Source of the DNA: Bacteroidota bacterium
GTDB taxonomy: Bacteria; Bacteroidota; Bacteroidia; AKYH767-A; OLB10
Reading direction: 5' to 3'
DNA length: 64,000 nt
Assembly (NCBI GenBank): GCA_016721435.1
Contig: JADKIC010000003.1
Location: forward strand, 212,116 to 276,115
Each line of letters begins with the position of its first letter. The first letter of the stretch is position 1. Below the pieces are notes generated by a model. The model was not told the origin of the DNA. It ran no database searches and worked only from the letters and a program-made list of their open reading frames with translations. Position numbers and translations under genes: made by a program. Below are positions 1 to 13,661 of the stretch, one piece after another.

Positions 1-727
1 GGTATTCACTGAGTTTGAAAATATAATGGGTTTTGCGCCCAAGTTTCAGATTGTATTTTCTCAGGATAATATTCGCAAAAGTATCAAATGAGCCACTGGA
101 GCCGATGAGCCTTTCCGGTTTGAATTTATCACAGGCTTGAAGCAGGCTTTCCAGTTCTTTTTCAAGTAATTTATTTAAGTCAGCTACTTCTTTTGGCCGG
201 ATGGGATCTGAAGGGGCCAGTGTTTCTGCCAATCGGGCGGCGCCAAGCCGGAAACTTTTTTTCCAATGAATTTTTTCATCATTACATAAAATAAACTCCG
301 TACTTCCTCCTCCAATATCCATGATCAGCGAACAACTTTCAGGGAAGGTCATCGCGGACTGTACACCTTTGTAGATGAGAAAAGCTTCACGGTCCCCGTC
401 AATTAACTGAATAGTAAATCCGGTTTTCCTTTTTATCTCTTCGAGCAAAACAGGTCCATTAATAGCATCTCTCAAAGCAGCGGTGCCGTGAATAATAGTC
501 TTATCTACCTTGTAGCCGTTAATAAGTTCTTTATAATCCATCAAGGCAGCTAAGGCTTTTTGTGCAGGGATCGGACCAATCAGCCGGTTACGAATTCCCT
601 GTGACCCCAGTTTGACCACTCTCTTTCTGCGACAGAGAAACTTCCAGCCATCGCCTTTTTTCTCTGCTACCAAAAGATTAAAAGTGTTGGTGCCGCAATC
701 TATAACAGCAACGCGTTGTTGATGCAT
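1..727 (-). CDS. Ppx/GppA family phosphatase (exopolyphosphatase-like), 3' end outside window
   Basis: The minus-strand frame is open from an ATG at 725-727 to the window edge, about 242 codons, so the C-terminus is missing. The N-terminus VAVIDCGTNTFNLLVAE is the first phosphate-binding loop of the ASKHA fold, and IMDIGGGSTEF is the second phosphate loop of the Ppx/GppA family. A later LIGSSGSFDTFANI segment also fits the family. Members hydrolyse polyphosphate or pppGpp in the cytoplasm; which substrate is used here cannot be told from the fragment. The start codon directly abuts the stop of the ABC permease (728-730), which suggests co-transcription with the two upstream transporter genes. 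No frame break is visible in this piece. Confidence 0.85.
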   Translation of the reverse strand, partial: MHQQRVAVIDCGTNTFNLLVAEKKGDGWKFLCRRKRVVKLGSQGIRNRLIGPIPAQKALAALMDYKELINGYKVDKTIIHGTAALRDAINGPVLLEEIKRKTGFTIQLIDGDREAFLIYKGVQSAMTFPESCSLIMDIGGGSTEFILCNDEKIHWKKSFRLGAARLAETLAPSDPIRPKEVADLNKLLEKELESLLQACDKFKPERLIGSSGSFDTFANIILRKYNLKLGRKTHYIFKLSEY

Positions 728-2057
728 CTAGCCTTTGTAAAATAACCAGCGGGAAAGCTCTTTGTAGGTGATTTTTTGCCATACAACAATATTCCTGTCC
801 GGTAAATTTTTCCCGCCAGCCATGTAGCCCCGATAAAGCCTAAGATTAACAATGAAATGGACAATGCCAGTTCCCAACCGGGAACGCCAAATGCAATTCT
901 GACCATCATCACAACCGGCGAGGTGAAGGGAATTATTGAAAACCAAAATCCCAACTGACTATCCGGATTTTGAACGATCGTTTGAGCTACAACAAAGGCG
1001 AGGATGAGTGGTATGGTCACAGGAAGCATAAACTGCTGGGTCTCCGTTTCATTATCCACAGCAGCACCTATTGCAGCAAATAGAGCACTGTACAATAAAT
1101 AACCACCCAGAAAATAAACAATGAAACAGGTGATGATCAACGGGAAGTTGATACTTGACATTTGTCCAAGCACTTTGAGATCATATCTTGTTTCACTTCG
1201 CTGTTTGCCCCCAATTCCTCTAATCCTTTTGGATCAAGTTTATCTTTCCCCATTTGCTGGGCAATAACAGTAGCGTCTTTACCCGAATCTACCAAAACTT
1301 TACCCGCGATCGTTGTCAATGTCAATGTTAATACGATCCAAAGTAAAAACTGAGTTAACCCTACCAGAGCTATACCTACAATCTTGCCCATCATTAATTG
1401 AAAGGGTTTTACAGAAGAGATGATAATCTCTACAATACGATTGGATTTCTCTTCAATGACACCTCTCATTACCTGCACGCCATAAAGAAAGATAAACAGA
1501 TATATCAGGAAGCCGCAAATAAATCCTACCACGGTCGCAAGTTCTGCGCTATTTTCTTCGCCTTTTAAGGACAGTGTTTTCAGGTCTACTTTCGTATCGA
1601 TCGACGAAAGGGTTTTCTGGTCGATTCCGGCTGACTTCAGCTTATCGTTTTCAATTTGCTTCTTTAGGATACTCTCAATATAAGTGGTGACACTAAGATT
1701 GGCCTGCTTTTCAGTAAACAACATCGCACCTCCTGGGTTCTTCATCATATCAGAAGGCAGGAAAAGTATACCGTAGTGTTTTTCAGGGTCAAAAGCAGCC
1801 TTCGCCGAATCAAGAGATAGCTTGCTATTAATAAATACCACACTTTCAGAACCGGGCAAGGTGGAGGTGAAAATGTCGGGGTTCTGGTCAATGACGAGTA
1901 TTTTACTCACATTATCCCCTGAGTAATTCGCAATCATCACCGGTGCTAAGGCCAGTGCGGCCATTAAAACCGGGCCAAGAATGGTCATGACAATAAATGA
2001 TTTCTTTTTAACGCGTGACAGGTATTCGCGTTGTATAATTAAAAGGATTTTATTCAT
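728..2057 (-). CDS. ABC-2 type transporter permease (NatB-like), frame broken twice
   Basis: This is one gene read in three frames. The first 300 codons begin MNKILLIIQREYLSRVKKKS, with a membrane segment at about residues 22-45, a long extracytoplasmic loop, and then TM helices from about residue 175 with the family motif GVIEEKSNRIVEIIISS. At about 1165 a missing A in TCAAAG shifts the frame to VLGQMSSINFPLIITC, which carries three or four more helices. At about 772 a missing A in an A run shifts it again, and the natural end ITYKELSRWLFYKG stops at 728-730. The protein resembles the membrane part of sodium/drug exporters of the NatAB/YhaP type. Its start overlaps the ATPase stop by 4 bases, so the two form a transporter operon. 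The substrate is unknown. Confidence 0.85.
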
Positions 2058-2985
2058 GATTCGATGGTTATGGGTTGAGTTACACTTTGAATAAAAATAT
2101 CATTCATACTGGGAAGAACTTCTCTAAAACTATGAATCGTGACATTCTGAATCAGTCCTTGCAACAGCGCATTAGTATTTACTTCATCATTTATTCGAAT
2201 ACTGGCTTTCATCCAGTCGCCATGCGCTTCATTGCTGAGCAGTTCAAAATTACCCCAAAGGCTGTTGGCCAGACTAATATTGGTGCCCTCGTATTCAATT
2301 TCATATAGATTACTTCTAAATGAACGGCGGACATCACGCACAGGCCCTTCCAGCAATTTTTTGGATTTATTAATGAGAGCAATATGCGTACAGAGTTCTT
2401 CAACTGACTCCATGCGGTGAGTCGACAGAGCAATAGTAGTCCCGTTCCCTTTCATGCGCAGCAACTCATCTTTAATCAGGTTGGCATTAATAGGATCAAA
2501 TCCGGTAAAGGGTTCATCTAATATAAGTAAAGGTGGTTCATGCACTACCGTTATAATGAACTGCACCTTTTGTTGCATCCCTTTCGAAAGTTCTTCAATT
2601 TTTTTTGTCCACCAGCTTTTAATTTCAAAGCGCTCAAACCAGGTTTTCAACCTTTTCAAGGCTTCACTTCTGCTGAGACCTTTTAACTGAGCCAGATAGA
2701 GGGCTTGTTCACCCACTTCCATCTTCTTATAGAGGCCGCGTTCTTCCGGAAGATATCCTATAAGAGAAGTATGTTTCGGGTGGAGGTGTTCATTTCTAAA
2801 CAGTACTTCCCCGGAGTCGGGAGCCGTTATCTGGTTAATAATTCGGATAAGAGAAGTTTTCCCAGCGCCGTTTGGCCCCAGCAAACCGAAAACTGCACCT
2901 TCAGGAATCGACAAGAAACCTTATCTAGTGCAATATCTTTTGCATAAGACTTAGACACATTTCGTACTTCAAGAATGTTATTCAT
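2054..2985 (-). CDS. ABC transporter ATP-binding protein (NatA-like), one frame break near the N-terminus
   Basis: ATPase partner of the downstream ABC-2 permease. The ATG at 2983-2985 starts MNNILEVRNVSKSYAKDIAL; a 1-base loss at about 2912 then breaks the frame before SIPEGAVFGLLGPNGAGKTS. Walker A is GPNGAGKT, the signature is LSKGMQQK, Walker B is LLILDEPFTGFDP, and the H-loop is ALSTHRM. The roughly 80-residue C-terminal extension after the ATPase core is typical of the NatA/DUF4162 subgroup. It couples ATP hydrolysis to export at the inner membrane. It is the first gene of a three-gene minus-strand set (ATPase, permease, Ppx/GppA) and is divergent from the rRNA operon. Alternative internal starts would remove the A-loop, so the 2985 start is preferred. 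Confidence 0.88.
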
Positions 2986-3322
2986 AATAATAGTAGACTA
3001 AAATCAGGAGGCTAAAGTAGTTTAGATAAAAGAAAAGTCGGTATTTTTAAGAAAGATTAAGTGAGTCAAATGCAAGAAAAAGGCGGAATCGGACAAAAAT
3101 GGAGGAGAGAAATGGGAGATATTGACGCTAAAGTGGAGGTATTAATCGGAAAAGACGGACTTTTTTAAACAATATGTCGGTGATTATTAATAAGATATGA
3201 ACTATTTGAATAAATACTTGCTGAAATATTTGACAAAGAGAAAAGACGTAGTAATTTTGCCCTCCCGTTTACGGATATCCGCAAGGAGAAGTGAGAAAGT
3301 TCTTAAAAAAGATTAAAATAAA
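2986..3322. other. Intergenic region between divergent ABC exporter and rRNA operon
   Basis: AT-rich spacer with no open frame that looks coding and no clear repeat. It must carry the promoter of the minus-strand ABC operon and any upstream activating sequence of the rRNA promoter, but I could not pick out a convincing -7 element for the ABC operon. Confidence 0.5.
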
Positions 3323-3354
3323 TTTGGTGGGAAGAAAAAGAGTTTGTACTTTTG
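3323..3354 (+). promoter_or_regulatory. Bacteroidota-type promoter of the rRNA operon
   Basis: TTTGG at 3323-3327 (-33 element) and TACTTTTG at 3347-3354 (-7 element, consensus TANNTTTG) are separated by 19 bases. This is the arrangement known for the primary sigma factor of Bacteroidota. Transcription would start near 3360, about 200 bases before 16S. Confidence 0.75.
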
Positions 3355-3439
3355 CACCCCCAATTACGGGAAAATAGTTCTGAATTAAGATTGAAACAAG
3401 TCAAGTAATAAGTGTCGGTAGCGACACTGAATTGTATCA

Positions 3440-5120
<1,681 letters not shown>

Positions 5121-5195
5121 TTCTATTGAAGGAATCCCAAAACGAGTTCGGAGTAGGCCTCGAGACAGTGAGGCTACGAAAAAGCTATAATCCAT

Positions 5196-5273
5196 AGTCC
5201 CGTAGCTCAGCCTGGTTAGAGCACTACACTGATAATGTAGGGGTCAGCAGTTCAAATCTGCTCGGGACTACCA
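5196..5273 (+). tRNA. tRNA-Ile (GAT anticodon)
   Basis: The acceptor arms AGTCCCG and CGGGACT pair fully. The anticodon arm is CTACA-CTGATAA-TGTAG with anticodon GAT, and the T arm is AGCAG-TTCAAAT-CTGCT. A73 and an encoded CCA follow. It lies in the 16S-23S spacer, the usual site. Confidence 0.97.
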
Positions 5274-5287
5274 ACTAATTCGTTCTT

Positions 5288-5364
5288 GGGGAATTAGCTC
5301 AGCTGGCTAGAGCACCTGCCTTGCACGCAGGGGGTCAACGGTTCGAATCCGTTATTCTCCACCA
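5288..5364 (+). tRNA. tRNA-Ala (TGC anticodon)
   Basis: The acceptor GGGGAAT pairs with ATTCTCC with one G-T wobble. The anticodon arm is CCTGC-CTTGCAC-GCAGG (anticodon TGC), and the T arm is AACGG-TTCGAAT-CCGTT. CCA is encoded. It follows tRNA-Ile by 14 bases, the standard Ile-Ala pair of the ribosomal spacer. Confidence 0.97.
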
Positions 5365-5432
5365 TTGTACTCCGAAGCTTCCGCAAAGGAGTGCAGGTTT
5401 CCGCTTCAAACCGGAAATAAGTTCTTTGACAT

Positions 5433-8338
<2,906 letters not shown>

Positions 8339-8395
8339 CCCTGTCTATCATCTGAGTTATGATGATAACAATATTGGTTTAGAACCATAAAATAT

Positions 8396-8508
<113 letters not shown>

Positions 8509-8513
8509 TAATG

Positions 8514-8546
8514 AAAATGCCCCGCTTGTCGGGGCATTTTCTTTTC
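8514..8546 (+). terminator. Rho-independent terminator of the rRNA operon
   Basis: An 11-bp perfect stem (8514-8524 with 8530-8540), rich in GC at its top, has a 5-base loop and runs into a T-rich tail. Confidence 0.9.
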
Positions 8547-8550
8547 TTTC

Positions 8551-8830
8551 ACTTTCCACTTTCCACTTTCCACTTTCCACTTTCCACTTTCCACTTTCCA
8601 CTTTCCACTTTCCACTTTCCACTTTCCACTTTCCACTTTCCACTTTCCACTTTCCACTTTCCACTTTCCACTTTCCACTTTCCACTTTCCACTTTCCACT
8701 CTCCACTCTCCACTCTCCACTCCCCACTCTCCACTCTCCACTCTCCACTTTCTACTTTCCAATATCCAATATCCTATATCCTATATCCTATATCCTATAT
8801 CCTATATCCCATCTCCCATCTCCCATCTCT
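8551..8830. repeat. Heptanucleotide tandem array, 40 in-phase units with drifting sequence
   Basis: Forty consecutive 7-base units hold phase over 280 bp. There are 21 copies of ACTTTCC, then blocks of ACTCTCC (with one ACTCCCC), ACTTTCT/ACTTTCC, two AATATCC, five TATATCC and three CATCTCC-like units. The shared core is NNTNTCC. All six frames stay partly open over the array only because 7 is not divisible by 3, so the apparent proteins made of STFHFPL-type repeats are not genes. The array sits directly after the rRNA terminator. Confidence 0.97.
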
Positions 8831-8952
8831 TCCTCTCATGCTGTCCTTCCAAAAACTATTTTTATTCTGAAACTCTGATTTTTTGTTTCTTTTTACCATT
8901 TACAGTTCCTTTTTCTTTTTCTTTGATCTCACGTTTCGCTCAGTAGCTGTAT

Positions 8953-10740
8953 ATGAAAATCACCTGTTTGTTCTTTTGTTTGTCGCTGTCCTTCTTGACC
9001 GGATTTGCTGCGAAAATGGATAACGCAATGGTGAAAGACTCTCTGCCCGATTCCCTTCCAACCCATATCCCTCCCGATAAGTATAATAGTTTTGTCCTTT
9101 CTGGCACACCGTTTTCCTATGATCGTCTTTTCTCTGCTTTTCAGTATGATTCTCTCCCATTACCACTCGCAGGACAATATCGTTTTGGCCTGAATCCCTA
9201 TAAACAGTATTTTGAAATGCACTCTTTTCTACCTCCTCTTGATACTAACCTTGGTGTCTCAGATATTAAAGTCATCCTGGGCAGTACGCGCGAACAGTTG
9301 TTGTTCCTCGATCATCAACAAAAAATTTCGAAAAGAATGACAGGTCAGATTAGTTATAATAGTATCGTTTCTCCAGGCTTTCTATTAAATTGTCTGGCAA
9401 AATTTCGCCGACTTAAGTTGGGTTTTAATTATAATTCTAATGCTGTTGAGTCTTTTGTTGGTTTTCAATCGGCTAAAGTGGAAGCTGATGAAAATGGTGG
9501 GATTAAGCCGGATCAAAGTATTGATGGCCTTTCTAAATCTGAATTCGAACAATTGCAAACCTTTCTTTCTGATGATAAACGTGTTGTTCGTCGTTTGCAA
9601 GTGGAATGGAAGAATAGCATTCTTCTTTTTAGTCCGACGCAAAAGGATTCTTTAGCTTCTCTTAAATTTAAATTTCACGCCGATGCTGCATTTCTCAAAT
9701 GGGGTACTTCCTACACCGGCTCTGCGGATACTGCTTTTTATCAGGATGTTTTTAAGGATACTTTAATTACGAATGATACCTCCGGCTATAATGTGACATC
9801 ATTGCAACCTGCATTGGGACTATACATGATTAAAAGGGGTTTAACCTTTCCTTAAAGGGGGGGCTTTCTCTTGCATATATTAATCAACGAATTGATTCAG
9901 TGAAATCATCCCCTGATTATTTAAGTCCATTTGTTACACTTAGAATCTCTTCCGGTGGATTGTCCCTTGTTTCAACAATCTCGACGGTGACAAGTGATGA
10001 TGTGAATGATGGTGATTTCTCAGTAAATGCTATTGCTAATTTTGATTTGGGAAATGCATTAATTTCTTCGCTGCAGTTAACAACGGGAATTTCCGAAGTA
10101 GCACCTGAGGCTACCTCTTTATTCTATTCTTCAAATCATTTTAAGTGGAGGAATGTTTTTAAAAAGGAAGAGTATACATGGGTTAAATCCTCAGCTACCT
10201 TCTTTAATAATCGGGTTCGATTGTATTCTAATTTCTATCAATTGAAAAGTCCTGTGTATTTCAACGGTCTTGCATTACCTGCTCAATTTAATGCTTCCGT
10301 TGCTGTAATGGAAAGTGGATTTCAATGCGATTGGATCCTGAGGAAATGGAGAGTGCTGAGTAATGTGAGGTATTCAGGATCTTCAAAAAGCGTGATTCGT
10401 GTTCCTGAATTCGGATATTATCTGCGATTATCATTCAGGGATCGTTTTTTCAAGAAAGCATTACTGGCTGAATTCGGATCTTCTGTTTATTCGTTCTCCG
10501 ATTGGTCTGGGTATGGATTTATGCCGGCAACCGGTGCAATGTATCTTCAACAAAATCAAAATGTGGGAGGCGCTCCTTCACTGGATGTTTTTATTAATGC
10601 AGATATCGGGCGGGCCACCCTCACTTTTTTGATGCAAAGAGTTAATGATCGGTTTTTCGGGGGAGAAAATTACATTTTAGCAGGCTATCCTGCCCCCCAG
10701 GACATTTAAATTTGCCCTCACCTGGCGGTTATACAATTAG
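8953..10740 (+). CDS. Putative porin (Bacteroidota Porin_10-like outer-membrane beta-barrel), two frame breaks
   Basis: A signal peptide MKITCLFFCLSLSFLTGFAA is followed by about 570 residues of alternating beta-strand sequence. The segment LGVSDIKVILGSTREQLLF and the later RMTGQISYNSIVSPGFLLN fit the putative porin family of Bacteroidota. The frame breaks at about 9843, where one A is missing in TTTAACC, and again at the CCCCCC run at 10692-10697. Removing one C there gives a C-terminus PRTFKFALTWRLYN ending at 10740, a classic last barrel strand. The natural protein is therefore about 595 residues. It stands alone between the rRNA operon and the convergent gap gene, whose end it almost touches. 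Family membership is from memory of conserved segments; the transport substrate is unknown. Confidence 0.75.
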
Positions 10741-10747
10741 ACTACAA

Positions 10748-11778
10748 TTACTTTTTTGGTACTAAATTCAGGCGGCAAATCACGAAATTTTTCAAAAGCA
10801 TTGGAATTAATTCTGCTAAACGTGCAGAATAACCGCTTTCGTTATCGTACCAACCTACAATCTTTACCATATGCCCATCATTGAGTACAGAAGTAAGTTG
10901 AGCATCAAAAATACAGCTGGCATCATTTCCAATGATGTCTGTTGAAACGATCGGGTCTTCTGTGTATTCAAGTATTCCCTTAAGCTTCTTCGCGGCGGCA
11001 TCTTTGAATAAAGCATTTATTTCTTCAACAGAAGTCTTTCTGGTAACGATACACGTGACATCAGTCATAGACCCGTCTATAACTGGTACGCGTATACCCG
11101 CACCACCAATTTTGCCTTTAAGATTTGGAAAAACTTCTGAAATCGCCTTCGCAGCTCCTGTTGATGTCGGAATAATGGATTGTGCCGCTGCTCTTGCCCT
11201 TCTCAGGTCTTTATGTGGTGCATCGTGAAGATTTTGATCACCTGTGTAAGCATGAATCGTGGTGACGTATGCTGCTTCAATACCATATGCCTCATCAAGT
11301 AACTGGATCATGGGGGCGGCATTGTTAGTGGTGCAGGATGCATTGGAAACTACTTTCTCTTTGCCATCCAGTGTCCCTTCATTAACTCAATGACAATAGT
11401 TTTGACATCCCCTTTTGCCGGAGCAGAAATGATTACTTTTAGCACCGGCTTGAATATGCATTTCTGCTTTGGAAGCATCTGTAAAATGTCCTGTTGATTC
11501 AATCACTACATCGACATTAAGCGACTTCCAGGGAAGTTTGGAAGGGTCCTTTTCGGCATATAGTGGAATGGATTTCCCATTGATGCGAATGGCTTGGTCT
11601 TCGGCACTCACTTCTCCCGGGAACCGTCGGTGAATGGAGTCGTATTTTAATAAATGTGCCAATGTATGTGCATCTGTAAGGTCATTTATAGCAACAAGTT
11701 CTATGTTTGATGTGAAATAAGTTTGCGAAGTAGCGTCCTGCCTATTCGGCCAAAGCCATTAATTGCGATTCTGATCAT
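10748..11778 (-). CDS. gap: Glyceraldehyde-3-phosphate dehydrogenase, three frame breaks
   Basis: NAD(P)-dependent glycolytic enzyme of the cytoplasm. It starts MIRIAINGFGRIGRTLLRKL (ATG at 11776-11778), the Rossmann dinucleotide motif. The catalytic segment SNASCTTNNAAPM contains the nucleophilic Cys, and the C-terminal WYDNESGYSARLAEL is diagnostic. The frame breaks at about 11724, at about 11435 (one extra A in an AAAA run), and at about 11387 (a missing G after GTCATT). Each repair gives family sequence. The last 20 residues may also be misread: a further shift would end the gene at 10737, abutting the porin stop. Without the repairs no active enzyme could be made. It is convergent with the porin-like gene. 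Confidence 0.92.
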
Positions 11779-11982
11779 TTATAGTATGAATTGTTTTAAA
11801 AATATATTAATTGATATTCCATTTTGTAATACTCAAAAGTAATAATTTATAATCCCTGATGGTCTCTTATCTGAATTTATTTTATTTTTAACGTAGATAG
11901 CAAGCTGTAATTGTATTTGCTAATGAGGAAATTGAAAAAAGATGAGTTTTATTTTAACTTTTAACCATAAGTAAATTCAAAA

Positions 11983-12531
11983 ATGAATAATGATATTTTA
12001 ACAGTAGAAGAACTAAAGCCTGCCACTGTTCCCATGATCGTTAAGTACTGGCTCGAATCTGACGCCAAATATCTCATGAGTCTGGGAGTTGATCTGAAGA
12101 AGTTGCCTTCCGGTGAAAAGCTTACCGGCATGCTCATGCAGCAGTTAGAATTACCAGCGGATTTAAAAAAGTCATATTGTATCATATGGTTGTTGAATGA
12201 TAAACCGGTCGGTCATTCTAATCTTAATCCGGTAACTTTTGGTGAAGAGGCATTTATGCACCTGCATTTATGGAACAGTGATGAAAGAAATAAAGGCCTT
12301 GGTATTGCATTTTTAAAATTAACCATACCAATTTTTTTTAGTGCTATGCAAATCAAAAAACTTTATTGTGAACCCTACGCATTAAATGATGCGCCAAATA
12401 AAATTTTAAATAAGTTCGGTTTCAACTTTGTTAAGGAATACATAACAACTCCGGGATCGTTGAATTTTGAACAGTCGGTTAAAAGATGGGAACTGAGTGC
12501 TGATGATTTTAAGTTTTTAAATAATACCTGA
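11983..12531 (+). CDS. GNAT family N-acetyltransferase
   Basis: A 182-residue protein with the GNAT fold as used by RimJ/RimL-like and small-molecule acetyltransferases. The segment HLHLWNSDERNKGLGIAFLK is the beta4-alpha3 acetyl-CoA region, with the expected Arg/Gly-rich turn. LYCEPYALNDAPNKILNKFGF matches the C-terminal strand and helix where related enzymes carry the N-xx-A-xx-xx-xx-K-x-GF pattern. The acceptor substrate is unknown. It is a single gene, divergent from gap. The upstream 200 bases are AT-rich, and the start is set by the first ATG after stop codons in all frames. Confidence 0.85.
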   Translation: MNNDILTVEELKPATVPMIVKYWLESDAKYLMSLGVDLKKLPSGEKLTGMLMQQLELPADLKKSYCIIWLLNDKPVGHSNLNPVTFGEEAFMHLHLWNSDERNKGLGIAFLKLTIPIFFSAMQIKKLYCEPYALNDAPNKILNKFGFNFVKEYITTPGSLNFEQSVKRWELSADDFKFLNNT

Positions 12532-12537
12532 AAGCAG

Positions 12538-12687
12538 TCAGAAAGGTCTTCCCGGAAAGCGAATAACTATTTCAACCTGCCTAGTCCTTCCTCCCATATA
12601 TTCATCTTTGATAAAATGAGAAAGGACCCCGTATGCGATTTTCCAGGTCTGTACTGATTCAAGTCCTTGAAGTCGAATTGAGTAATG
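12538..12687 (-). pseudogene. Possible gene remnant (49 open codons, no start)
   Basis: An open minus-strand stretch between two stops reads SIRLQGLESVQTWKIAYGVL and ends VEIVIRFPGRPF before the TGA at 12538-12540. The residue mix (amphipathic, W, Y, R and G in plausible places, gene-like codon use) looks like the C-terminal end of a real protein rather than noise. There is no start codon, and the upstream stop is only 49 codons away. It could be a decayed gene, or a small gene whose front is hidden by an indel. I do not recognise the family. Confidence 0.3.
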
Positions 12688-12792
12688 TCAGGACACCCGC
12701 CCCTCACCCCATTCTCGTGAGTATTTAATACTTTTGAACGGAGAAGTACTTAGAGAAGTATTAACTGTCCTAATCCATTAGAAATTAATAGC

Positions 12793-13524
12793 ATGATGAA
12801 TTTATTGCTTAGAGGAATTGCTTTTCTAAAGGGAGTAACCCTCTTGTTAAAGCCCCATCTTTATTTGGGGTGGTTGAGGTTCCCTACATTGATGTTTTCG
12901 AATGTGTTAAGTCTGAGTAAATGGATTTCTAACCAGAACAAGACAGGTATTTTAAATGATTTTTATTCACCAACCAGAGACTATTCAAAAAGATATAAAC
13001 TCTATCAATATGTACTCGAAAAGTACAATCTAAAGCAAGAAGCTCTTGATTATCTGGAATTCGGAGTTTGTGGGGGTTTTTCATTTAAGTGGTGGCTGGA
13101 AAACGCTCAAAATCCGGAAAGTCACTTTTTTGGTTTTGATACTTTTGAAGGGTTACCTGAAAATTGGGGGACCTTCAAAAAAGGCGACATGTCTGCCGAT
13201 ATTCCTGTTACAGGTGACTTCAGAGCTGAATTCGTAAAAGGCTTGTTTCAGGAAAGTGTTCCTGTTTTCCTTGACAAGTATAATCTGAATAACGGTCGGA
13301 GAAAAATTATTCATTTGGATGCAGATTTATTTTCTTCTACTATTTATACATTGACACGTCTTGCACCCTACCTAAAGAAAGGCGATATTCTGATATTTGA
13401 TGAATTCAATGTGCCGAATCATGAGTTTTATGCATATAAAATATTTACAGAATCGTACTATGTGAAAACTAAACTCATTGCGGCTGTAAATAATTATTTT
13501 CAGGTAGCATTTGAAATGGAGTAG
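12793..13524 (+). CDS. TylF/MycF-like class I SAM-dependent methyltransferase
   Basis: A 243-residue protein. The glycine-rich SAM loop LEFGVCGGFSFKWW is at about residues 89-102, the family motif FFGFDTFEGLPENWG follows, and HLDADLFSSTIYTL plus GDILIFDEF form the acidic metal/substrate site. These are hallmarks of the macrocin O-methyltransferase (TylF) family, which methylates sugar hydroxyls. The N-terminal hydrophobic stretch (residues 1-35) may attach it to a membrane. A TACTTTTG -7-like element at 12729-12736 lies about 57 bases before the start, without a clear -33 box. With the GT-C glycosyltransferase that follows, it may belong to surface glycan modification, which is inference from context. 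Confidence 0.78.
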   Translation: MMNLLLRGIAFLKGVTLLLKPHLYLGWLRFPTLMFSNVLSLSKWISNQNKTGILNDFYSPTRDYSKRYKLYQYVLEKYNLKQEALDYLEFGVCGGFSFKWWLENAQNPESHFFGFDTFEGLPENWGTFKKGDMSADIPVTGDFRAEFVKGLFQESVPVFLDKYNLNNGRRKIIHLDADLFSSTIYTLTRLAPYLKKGDILIFDEFNVPNHEFYAYKIFTESYYVKTKLIAAVNNYFQVAFEME

Positions 13525-13661
13525 TTTTATAAAAGGCCTGTAAATTTTCTTTAATTTTATATTATAACTACTATTAAATGGACTTGTTGGTAAAGTCGTA
13601 GGAGAAGTGGGTAATGTAAATTGAAAACTAAAAAAATAAAATAATTTATATTGCTGTTAAT

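Noticed and set aside
8511..8870. Overlapping long open frames on both strands with STFHFPL and ESGKWKV repeats
   Set aside because: They are translations of a 7-bp tandem array; all frames stay open because of the repeat, not because of coding.
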